A stretch of 5,201 nt of DNA, taken from Candidatus Roizmanbacteria bacterium CG22_combo_CG10-13_8_21_14_all_34_12. Lineage in GTDB: Bacteria; Patescibacteriota; Microgenomatia; UBA1406; GWC2-37-13. The notes beneath the pieces were generated by a model. The model did no database searches. It saw only the letters and a list, made by a program, of their open reading frames with translations, and was not told the origin of the DNA. Position numbers and translations under genes: made by a program. Below, in pieces: positions 1 through 5,113 of this stretch (within the stretch, counting starts at the first letter, position 1; each line of letters starts with the position of its first letter). Location: positions 1 through 5,201 of the forward strand of contig PCTC01000041.1 of assembly GCA_002786595.1 (NCBI GenBank). Reading direction: 5' to 3'.

Positions 1-1437
1 AATCAAGAAATACTTAAGGTTGCTATGCTTGTCCGTGATATTGAAAACCATTATTATTTTCCACAGGACATTGAATGGTCTATCAAAGACAATCGTGTTT
101 ATATAATTCAAGCGCGACCGATTACGACGACGCATAACAAAACTGATTCCGATGTACAGACGCAAAATTTTGCGTCTCTACCGATTTTGACCGGCTCGCC
201 AGCTTCACCCGGAATTGGCGTCGGAGTTGTAAAAATAATCATGTCACCTAGTGAGATCGGAAAAGTAAAAACAGGTGACATCTTGGTCGCTCCGCAGACA
301 AATCCTGATTATGTTCCGGCTATGAAAAAAGCTGCTGCCATAGTTACCGAAAAAGGCGGACGTACATCACACGCAGCAATAGTTTCACGTGAACTCGGAA
401 TTCCCGCTGTAGTTGGAGCTGATGGCGCAACAAGGATATTAAAGGAAGGCATGGTTATTTCGGTCAATGGATTAACGGGTGATATATTCAAAGGGAAAGT
501 AATTCAAAAATCCGAAGCAAAGATCGAAACTAAAAAATTACACACAGCAACAAATATCTATACAAATTTGGCTCAACCTGATCAAGCGGCAAAGGTTGCT
601 AAAATGCATGTCGACGGTATCGGACTCTTAAGGGCGGAATTTGTCATCGCCGAAATTGGCGTTCATCCAAAACAGTTTATTAAGGAAGGAAAGCAGGAAG
701 TCTTTATAAACAGACTTGCCAGAGAATTAATGAGATTTGTAACCCCTTTTTCTCCTCGACCTGTTGTCTATAGAGCTACAGATTTTAAAACAAATGAGTA
801 TCGAAATCTAACCGGAGGAAAAGAATTTGAACCCCATGAAGAAAATCCAATGTTAGGATTCAGAGGAGCATACAGATATATTGCTAATCCTGAAGTATTT
901 GAAATGGAACTTAAAGCGATTAAAAAAATCTGGGAAAAAGGTTATCGAAATCTTAATCTGATGATTCCTTTTGTCCGCGTACCTTGGGAATTAATAAAAA
1001 TTAAACAGATGGTGGAAAAAAGTGGACTCTTAAGTTATCCAGAATTTAAACTTTGGATAATGGTCGAGGTTCCTTCATGTGCTTTAAATTTAGAAGAGTT
1101 TATAAAGGTCGGAATTGACGGCGTTTCGATCGGGACAAATGATCTGACAATGATGTTACTGGGAGTTGATCGGGATTCCGAGGAAGTATCAAAAGTTTAT
1201 GATGAACGGACTCCGGTGGTTTTGAATGTTCTTGAATATATTGTCAAAACCTGTCGAAAATATAATATTACCTGTTCGATTTGTGGACAAGCACCGTCAG
1301 ATTATCCGGAAATTGCTGAAAGATTGGTAAGGGCCGGTATTACAAGTCTTTCTGTGACTCCAGATGTTATTGATCGAACCCGAAGAATAGTTTTTGATGT
1401 TGAACGTAAACTCTTCAAGGAAAAAAGGGGGAAATGA
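1..1437 (+). CDS. ppsA: Phosphoenolpyruvate synthase, C-terminal part (5' end outside window)
   Basis: PEP synthase converts pyruvate + ATP + water to PEP + AMP + phosphate in the cytosol, feeding gluconeogenesis. The reading frame is open from base 1, and the residues before the first ATG (position 25) already fit the family, so this is a truncated gene with 478 codons visible of the usual 750-800. Seen in order: the end of the N-terminal ATP-binding domain (DIEWS, then QARPITT); the swivelling phosphohistidine domain with GGRTSHAAIVSRELGIPAVV, whose His at 370-372 is the expected phospho-carrier; and the C-terminal PEP/pyruvate TIM barrel with GLLRAEF, ENPMLGFRG, MVEVPSC and GTNDLT. The barrel ends in CGQAPSD, with the catalytic Cys at 1282-1284. 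All key residues visible here are intact, so the enzyme is probably active. Pyruvate phosphate dikinase shares this fold, but QARPITT, the DIEW context and CGQAPSD fit PEP synthase better. The gene ends in TGA, 4 bp before the next start. Confidence 0.95.
   Translation, partial: NQEILKVAMLVRDIENHYYFPQDIEWSIKDNRVYIIQARPITTTHNKTDSDVQTQNFASLPILTGSPASPGIGVGVVKIIMSPSEIGKVKTGDILVAPQTNPDYVPAMKKAAAIVTEKGGRTSHAAIVSRELGIPAVVGADGATRILKEGMVISVNGLTGDIFKGKVIQKSEAKIETKKLHTATNIYTNLAQPDQAAKVAKMHVDGIGLLRAEFVIAEIGVHPKQFIKEGKQEVFINRLARELMRFVTPFSPRPVVYRATDFKTNEYRNLTGGKEFEPHEENPMLGFRGAYRYIANPEVFEMELKAIKKIWEKGYRNLNLMIPFVRVPWELIKIKQMVEKSGLLSYPEFKLWIMVEVPSCALNLEEFIKVGIDGVSIGTNDLTMMLLGVDRDSEEVSKVYDERTPVVLNVLEYIVKTCRKYNITCSICGQAPSDYPEIAERLVRAGITSLSVTPDVIDRTRRIVFDVERKLFKEKRGK
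1425..1431 (+). promoter_or_regulatory. Shine-Dalgarno-like site for the enolase-like gene
   Basis: AAGGGGG lies 10 bases before the ATG at 1442, overlapping the last ppsA codons. It is the only clear purine-rich ribosome site ahead of any gene in the window. It decides the start at 1442 over the upstream in-frame ATG at 1394, which lies inside ppsA. It also suggests the gene is translated from the ppsA transcript. Confidence 0.65.
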
Positions 1438-1441
1438 AAAT

Positions 1442-2632
1442 ATGGCTGTTATTAGAAAAATCATTGCTAACGAAATTATTAATTGTCTCGGATACCCGAC
1501 TCTTCAGGGAAAACTTTTTTTAGATGACAATCGCTTTGTCACTTCTAATATTTCTTCACTTGATCCTGAAATAGACTTGCCTGTTGAAGAGCTTCGGGAT
1601 AAAGATAAAAATCGTTATAACGGGCTGGGATCCCAAAAGGCCACTTCGTATATCAATAATTTATTAAGCCCAAAGCTTTCTGGAGTTTCGCCGTTAAAAC
1701 AAACAGATATAGATAATTGGTTATTAAAGGCTGATGGGACTAAAAACAAAAGCAACCTTGGCGTAAATACTATCAGTCTTATTTCAAAATTGGTTGCTAA
1801 TGCAGGTGCTTTGATATCTGATAAACAACCATATGTATATCTAAATGAAAATTTTATTAAATCTTCGCATTTGCCCTGTGAATTAAAAAAATTACCTACC
1901 CCGCTTTTTACCTTGTTAACAGGTGGTAAAGGTGGCCAGACCGACCTGGATTTTAAAGAATTTTTAGTCTTTCCGTCATCTGCCTTCCCCTACCATCAGT
2001 CATATCAAATTAGTGTCGATCTTTATCATAATTTAAGAAAACTTTTTAAAATGAAGTTCTTTACAAATCTTGATGCGCTTGATGCTATCAAACAATCTGT
2101 TGAGTCAATGAACCTTCATTACGGTCAAGATATTTTTGCCAGTATTAATTTCCAAGCTGCAAGTTATTTTAGTCATCGCTATACTATCAAAGATAAAGAA
2201 CAGCCGTTAACAAGTGAGGAATACATCAAGTTTATTAAGGAGATCATAAAAAAATATCTACTTTTGGTTATTATTGATCCATTGGAAGAGGGAGATCTGC
2301 GCGCAAATAAAGGCTTTTCTGAAGATATTAAAACGGATTTTTATCTCGCCAGTTCAAAATCAAGTTTATTTAATCAAGTTACAACAGCCGTGCTAAAACT
2401 TAATGAAATTGGAACTATAACTGAATTTTTTGATCAGGTAACTAAATTAAAAAATAATAAATTAAATTATATAATCTCGTCGGGACACGCTGAAACGAAT
2501 GATGATTTTGTTGCCGATTTAAGCGTTGCTCTTCAAGCAGATTTCATTAAGTTCGGCCCACCCGTCCACTCGGAAAACGTGACCAAGTATAATAGATTGC
2601 TGGATATTGAGAAAGAATTAAAACTGTCCTGA
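1442..2632 (+). CDS. Catalytically degenerate enolase-family protein (pseudo-enolase)
   Basis: This 396-residue protein aligns by eye over its full length with enolase (2-phosphoglycerate to PEP + water; usually 410-430 residues). The N-terminal domain has KIIANEIINCLGYPT (enolase: reEIiDSRGnPTvE), ELRDKDKNRYNGLG and GTKNKSNLGVNTI. The barrel has LTGGKGG, DFKEFLVFP, LKLNEIGTITE, ETNDDFVADLSVA and a C-terminal KYNRLLDIEKEL. Against E. coli enolase numbering, the Mg ligands D246, E290 and D317 become N236, I278 and S304. The E209 loop (DEGGYAP) is missing, H159 becomes G164, and R371/S372 become G348/H349. The SGAST substrate loop is replaced near residues 38-44. E168, K342 and K393 survive as E173, K319 and K370. 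Enolase activity is therefore very unlikely, although the frame is intact and the fold core is kept. It sits 4 bp after ppsA with its own ribosome site, so it is probably co-expressed. Function is unknown; PEP or 2-phosphoglycerate binding, or a scaffold role, is inference. The start at 1442 matches the family N-terminus. Confidence 0.85.
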   Translation: MAVIRKIIANEIINCLGYPTLQGKLFLDDNRFVTSNISSLDPEIDLPVEELRDKDKNRYNGLGSQKATSYINNLLSPKLSGVSPLKQTDIDNWLLKADGTKNKSNLGVNTISLISKLVANAGALISDKQPYVYLNENFIKSSHLPCELKKLPTPLFTLLTGGKGGQTDLDFKEFLVFPSSAFPYHQSYQISVDLYHNLRKLFKMKFFTNLDALDAIKQSVESMNLHYGQDIFASINFQAASYFSHRYTIKDKEQPLTSEEYIKFIKEIIKKYLLLVIIDPLEEGDLRANKGFSEDIKTDFYLASSKSSLFNQVTTAVLKLNEIGTITEFFDQVTKLKNNKLNYIISSGHAETNDDFVADLSVALQADFIKFGPPVHSENVTKYNRLLDIEKELKLS

Positions 2633-2639
2633 CTAAAGG

Positions 2640-2766
2640 TTAAATCTTAAACGGTTAAATGTTAAATAAACTATTAAGGATTAAACTTTTAAACATCAAA
2701 ACGTTTAATATTTAAAGTTTTAATATTTCTTTAACCTTTAATATTTAATTTTTAATATTTTTTTAA
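2640..2766. repeat. AT-rich 7-8 bp repeat tract, two halves in inverted orientation
   Basis: This fills nearly all of the 138-bp gap between the enolase-like gene and ruvA. In the left half TTAAA (or TTAAG) starts at 2640, 2647, 2655, 2662, 2674, 2681 and 2689. In the right half the reverse complement TTTAA starts at 2704, 2711, 2719, 2730, 2737, 2744, 2751 and 2762. Steps are mostly 7-8 bp, with one 11-12 bp step placed similarly on each side and an extra one at the far right end. The transcript could fold into a long imperfect hairpin ending in a U-rich run, so it may end the ppsA transcript. It also covers the expected ruvA promoter region; TAATAT at 2753-2758 is a possible -10, but in such AT-rich DNA that has little weight. 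No ORF or RNA gene is seen in it. Confidence 0.75.
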
Positions 2767-2770
2767 AGTT

Positions 2771-3370
2771 ATGATTGGCAAACTCAAAGGCAAACTCGTC
2801 GAAATCGATGGTAATGTCGGTCTGATTGAAACATCCGGTGGTGTCTTTTACCAGGTCTATCTTCCTTTTTCTCTACTTTCTACCTTCCAACTTCCACCAC
2901 TATCTTCTACCGTCAATCATCTACCGTCTATTGAAATCTATACCTACCTTCAAGTTCGCGATGATGCCCTGGTTCTTTTCGGCTTTGAAACTAAAAAGCA
3001 TCATGATTTTTTTAAACTCCTTCTGACTGTCTCCGGTGTTGGTCCCAAGACTGCATTTAATGTAATCTCTCATATCAAATTAGACCAATTAGTCCAATTA
3101 GTTCAATCTAACGATGTGGCCGGCTTTACCCAAGTCCCCGGTCTCGGACGTAAAACTGCCATGAAAATTATTCTGGAACTATCTTCAAAGTTTAAAACTG
3201 ATTTTGATATGAAGAATATGGTGATGTCCGATGACGATCAAACTGTCGTCAGCGCTTTAGTGTCTCTTGGCTATAAGTCATATGAGGCAAAAAAAATTGT
3301 TTCAAAATTGCCTAAAAATATCACTGTTGAAGAAAAAATAAAAGAGGCATTAAAAAAGCAAGTCAAATAA
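2771..3370 (+). CDS. ruvA: Holliday junction branch-migration protein RuvA
   Basis: RuvA binds four-way DNA junctions as a tetramer and loads the RuvB motor for branch migration in recombinational repair. The 199-residue length is typical. The N-terminal OB-fold domain starts MIGKLKGKLVEIDG. The acidic pin residues that shape the junction centre (E55/D56 in E. coli) correspond to D64/D65 in VRDDA. Two helix-hairpin-helix motifs follow, VSGVGPKTA (87-95) and VPGLGRKTA (122-130). The C-terminal RuvB-binding domain spans about 157-199 (VVSALVSLGYKSYEAKKIV). The pin lies nine residues later than in E. coli because the loop at residues 34-54 is encoded by a heptamer-repeat tract. No Shine-Dalgarno sequence is visible; the ATG directly follows the AT-rich repeat. 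The start is fixed by the universal MIG N-terminus. ruvB follows 47 bp later, separated by a palindromic repeat. No ruvC is present in the window. Confidence 0.97.
   Translation: MIGKLKGKLVEIDGNVGLIETSGGVFYQVYLPFSLLSTFQLPPLSSTVNHLPSIEIYTYLQVRDDALVLFGFETKKHHDFFKLLLTVSGVGPKTAFNVISHIKLDQLVQLVQSNDVAGFTQVPGLGRKTAMKIILELSSKFKTDFDMKNMVMSDDDQTVVSALVSLGYKSYEAKKIVSKLPKNITVEEKIKEALKKQVK
2871..2932 (+). repeat. Degenerate heptamer tandem repeat (TTCTACC-like) inside ruvA
   Basis: Bases divide into units CTCTACT, TTCTACC, TTCCAAC, TTCCACC, ACTATC, TTCTACC, GTCAATC, ATCTACC and GTCTATT: eight 7-bp units and one 6-bp unit. The tract is pyrimidine-rich, unlike the surrounding gene. It encodes residues 34-54, a Ser/Leu/Pro-rich stretch in a loop of the OB-fold domain where the protein is about nine residues longer than E. 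coli RuvA. The unit length matches the 7-8 bp period of the AT-rich tract just upstream, although the unit sequence differs. Confidence 0.7.
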
Positions 3371-3374
3371 TTTG

Positions 3375-3404
3375 AATGTCATTCCCGCGAAGGCGGGAAT
3401 CCAG
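3375..3404. repeat. dRS3-like palindromic repeat, copy 1 (ruvA-ruvB junction)
   Basis: A 30-bp GC-rich element with 8-bp perfect arms ATTCCCGC (3381-3388) and GCGGGAAT (3393-3400), a GAAG loop and flanks AATGTC and CCAG. It differs from copy 2 at one loop base. It fits the ATTCCC-N8-GGGAAT pattern of Neisseria dRS3 repeats, which serve as filamentous-prophage insertion sites there; similar sequences occur widely in other bacteria. When translated it yields the familiar false N-terminus SFPRRRESS. In RNA it could form a stable hairpin between ruvA and ruvB. Confidence 0.85.
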
Positions 3405-3410
3405 TATAAT
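3405..3410 (+). promoter_or_regulatory. Candidate -10 box for ruvB (leaderless start)
   Basis: A perfect TATAAT abuts the end of palindromic repeat copy 1 and lies 7 bases before the ATG at 3418. That spacing would put the transcript start at or next to the start codon, giving a leaderless mRNA, in keeping with the lack of any ribosome site. No good -35 box is seen at 16-18 bp; TTCCCG at 3382-3387, within the repeat, is poor. The call rests on the -10 match and the spacing. Confidence 0.4.
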
Positions 3411-3417
3411 AACTTCC

Positions 3418-4398
3418 ATGAGCGTGCAAAAAAACGAAGAAAACCTGCGGCCAAAATTGTTGAAGGACTATATAGGACAGGAAAATGTGGCTAAGACTCT
3501 TAAGATGTTTATTGATGCTGTTAATAAGCGCGGGAAACCTTCTGAACACATTCTTTTTTACGGTCCTCCGGGAATTGGTAAGACAACTTTGGCTTATATA
3601 GTCGCCAATGAATTAAAGGGTGAGATGAAGGTCACCTCTGGGGCAACGATCACCAAAACCGGCGATCTGGCTGCCATTTTAACTAATTTAAAGGATAATG
3701 ACGTTCTCTTCATTGATGAAATCCACCGGCTCCCAAAGTCGGTCGAAGAAATGTTATACCCTGTCATGGAGGAATATTCGCTTGACATAATTATTGGTCA
3801 AGGTCCTTCAGCTAGGACTGTCCGTCTGCCGGTTCCAAGAATAACTATAGTTGGCGCCACCACAAAACTGGCTTTACTTTCTGCCCCCCTCCGGGACCGT
3901 TTTGGATTAATCCTTAGAATCGATTTTTATGATTTGGCCGAAATTGAAAAGATTATTAAAAGGTCAGCTAAAATCTTTGGGATAACTATTACCGATGACG
4001 CAGCCCATCAAATTGCTCTTCGTGCCCGCAAAACACCAAGGCTTGCAAACCGGATCTTGAAACGCGCTCGCGATGTCTTTGAAGTTGATAAATATAAAGA
4101 AATAGATAAAAATTTACTTGAAAAATTATTTGAACTATTGGAAATCGATGAGGTTGGCTTAACCGATATCGATAAACAGTATCTCGAAATATTAGGAAAA
4201 AAATTTAATAATATTCCTGTTGGAGTTGAAACCATCGCCTCCTCAATTTCCGAAGACAAGCAGACCGTCGAAGAGTTCATAGAACCCTATTTGTTACGAT
4301 TAGGTTTTTTGAAAAAGACTTCAAGAGGCAGACAATTGACACAAAAGGCTTTAACTCACTTGAAGATTAATAAGAAAGAAGAAAATTCATTATTTTAA
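3418..4398 (+). CDS. ruvB: Holliday junction branch-migration ATPase RuvB
   Basis: RuvB is the AAA+ hexameric motor that, with RuvA, drives branch migration of Holliday junctions. Numbered from the ATG at 3418 (326 residues, slightly short for the family): LRPKLLKDYIGQ near the N-terminus, Walker A GPPGIGKT (49-56), Walker B and following residues DEIHR (100-104), the RuvA-contacting beta-hairpin region (about 128-140), sensor 1 GATT (146-149), the arginine-finger segment LRDRFG (158-163, R161 the likely finger), and sensor 2 TPRLANR (206-212). The C-terminal winged helix includes GLTDID, PVGVETIA and GFLKKTSRGRQLT. All expected catalytic motifs are present. An in-frame ATG at 3376 adds 14 residues, but they are the translated palindromic repeat (MSFPRRRESS...), so that start is rejected. 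Expression may come from read-through of ruvA and from the TATAAT just upstream. The convergent minus-strand gene ends 58 bp downstream. Confidence 0.96.
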   Translation: MSVQKNEENLRPKLLKDYIGQENVAKTLKMFIDAVNKRGKPSEHILFYGPPGIGKTTLAYIVANELKGEMKVTSGATITKTGDLAAILTNLKDNDVLFIDEIHRLPKSVEEMLYPVMEEYSLDIIIGQGPSARTVRLPVPRITIVGATTKLALLSAPLRDRFGLILRIDFYDLAEIEKIIKRSAKIFGITITDDAAHQIALRARKTPRLANRILKRARDVFEVDKYKEIDKNLLEKLFELLEIDEVGLTDIDKQYLEILGKKFNNIPVGVETIASSISEDKQTVEEFIEPYLLRLGFLKKTSRGRQLTQKALTHLKINKKEENSLF

Positions 4399-4403
4399 TG
4401 TCC

Positions 4404-4433
4404 AATGTCATTCCCGCGCAGGCGGGAATCCAG
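4404..4433. repeat. dRS3-like palindromic repeat, copy 2 (between convergent genes)
   Basis: The same 30-bp element as at 3375-3404, in the same orientation, with loop GCAG instead of GAAG. The arms are ATTCCCGC (4410-4417) and GCGGGAAT (4422-4429). It begins 5 bp after the ruvB stop and ends 22 bp before the stop of the minus-strand gene, so its hairpin lies at the 3' end of both transcripts. It could block read-through or stabilise 3' ends. Neither side has a convincing U-run, so it is not a textbook intrinsic terminator. Confidence 0.85.
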
Positions 4434-4455
4434 ACTATATTTATAGTTAGTTTAA

Positions 4456-5019
4456 TTATTGTAGACTGTCTCTCTCATTTTGAAGCTCAATTATTCTATC
4501 TAATATAGCGCTTCTTTCTGCTCCCATACGAGCTCTTCCTGTTTGTCTATTTAAATTATTTATTTGAGCTGTTATATCATTTATTCTTTTCTTATTCGCT
4601 CTAGTAGGTCTTCTAAAAAATTCTCTAGTTACCTCTTTAGTTAAACCCCCGCCTGCTGGTCCAATACCATCAATTGAAAATTCGCCTGTCCCATCAGGAT
4701 TCCTAGTAACAACAAGTCCGCCCTTAAATTTTTTACTTTTCCTTGAACCACTGACACCTGCAACCAAAAAGACCTCATTTGCACTTGATAATCCCAATCG
4801 TGTTGATATATAAGCATAAGCAACTAATCCAACTGCACCCAAAGCACCTAAAAGCAAATCATGCCTACCTTGATTTTCATATTGTATTGCTTCAGTAAGT
4901 ACTTTAGCTTTCTTTAATCCTGTAAGTACCCTACTAAAGGTATGCCAATTTAAGTTACCATTTCTGGCTGAATATGTAAGATAATTAGCCATTGGAACTG
5001 ATCTTATTGGTTCTAACAT
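4456..5019 (-). CDS. Hypothetical protein with one predicted membrane segment and C-terminal coiled coil
   Basis: I do not recognise this 187-residue protein. Residues 1-53 are mixed and polar. Residues 54-72 (DLLLGALGAVGLVAYAYIS) are a likely single transmembrane helix or buried hydrophobic helix. Residues 75-125 are Gly/Ser-rich and basic (GSRKSKKFKGG, RNPDGTGEF, GPAGGG). Residues 128-187 are charged and helical with heptad-like spacing (INDITAQINNLNRQ, ILDRIIELQNERDSL), suggesting a coiled coil. No cysteine or enzyme motif is seen. Of 18 arginines, 16 use AGA/AGG, against 7 of 19 in ruvB, which hints at a different origin. It is convergent with ruvB and divergent from obg, next to a dRS3-like repeat. 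A TTGAAT/TATACT promoter ends 7 bases before the ATG at 5019. A second in-frame ATG at 4992 (MANYL) is possible but lacks an obvious ribosome site. The uninterrupted length, own promoter and composed domain structure support a real gene. Confidence 0.65.
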   Translation of the reverse strand: MLEPIRSVPMANYLTYSARNGNLNWHTFSRVLTGLKKAKVLTEAIQYENQGRHDLLLGALGAVGLVAYAYISTRLGLSSANEVFLVAGVSGSRKSKKFKGGLVVTRNPDGTGEFSIDGIGPAGGGLTKEVTREFFRRPTRANKKRINDITAQINNLNRQTGRARMGAERSAILDRIIELQNERDSLQ

Positions 5020-5024
5020 AACTC

Positions 5025-5043
5025 ATAGTATACTAAATACTAT
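5025..5043. repeat. Short inverted repeat over the minus-strand promoter (possible operator)
   Basis: ATAGTAT (5025-5031) and its exact reverse complement ATACTAT (5037-5043) are separated by 5 bp. The left arm overlaps the predicted -10 box of the minus-strand gene, a position suited to a repressor site. The sequence is AT-rich and the arms are short, so chance is a real possibility. Confidence 0.3.
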
Positions 5044-5054
5044 ATATAATTCAA
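5027..5054 (-). promoter_or_regulatory. Candidate sigma-70-type promoter of the minus-strand gene
   Basis: Read on the minus strand, TTGAAT (5054-5049) is followed by a 16-bp spacer and TATACT (5032-5027), then 7 bases and the ATG at 5019. The -10 box matches the consensus at 5 of 6 positions and the -35 at 4 of 6. The expected transcript start, at about 5020-5021, is at the start codon, so the mRNA would be essentially leaderless. This supports 5019 rather than 4992 as the translation start. Confidence 0.5.
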
Positions 5055-5095
5055 CTGGACTGACTGTCCCAAACGGTTTAATTCACTGTATACTG

Positions 5096-5101
5096 TATAA
5101 T
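5096..5101 (+). promoter_or_regulatory. Candidate -10 box for obg
   Basis: TATAAT lies 12 bases before the ATG at 5114, giving an expected 5' leader of only about five bases; no Shine-Dalgarno site is present. Nearby TATACT (5089-5094) and TATTAT (5105-5110) are alternatives, and no good -35 was found for any of them. The 94-bp region 5020-5113 therefore probably carries two divergent promoters, for the minus-strand gene and for obg. Confidence 0.35.
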
Positions 5102-5113
5102 GTATATTATAGT

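Noticed and set aside
1394..1441. Longer start for the enolase-like gene at the ATG at 1394
   Set aside because: It lies inside the ppsA coding end, the extra 16 residues do not resemble the enolase N-terminus, and the AAGGGGG site points to the ATG at 1442.
2826..3026. 66-codon plus-strand ORF inside ruvA
   Set aside because: It is an out-of-frame shadow of a clearly conserved gene. Its Phe/Leu-rich product comes from the pyrimidine-rich repeat tract.
4008..4280. 90-codon minus-strand ORF within ruvB
   Set aside because: It is antisense to a fully conserved coding region, its Ser-rich product is typical of a reverse-frame shadow, and no start signal is present.
4404..4433. Repeat copy 2 as a standard rho-independent terminator
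   Set aside because: The hairpin is strong, but no U-run follows on either strand, so it is recorded as a repeat with a possible 3'-end role.
3375..4433. The two palindromes as CRISPR repeats
   Set aside because: There are only two copies, about 1 kb apart, with a conserved gene between them and no spacer-sized units or cas genes.
4464..5068. GACTGTC direct repeats (4464-4470 and 5062-5068) flanking the orphan gene as possible attachment or target-site duplications
   Set aside because: Seven bases is short enough to recur by chance over 600 bp, and neither copy sits beside terminal inverted repeats or an integrase gene.
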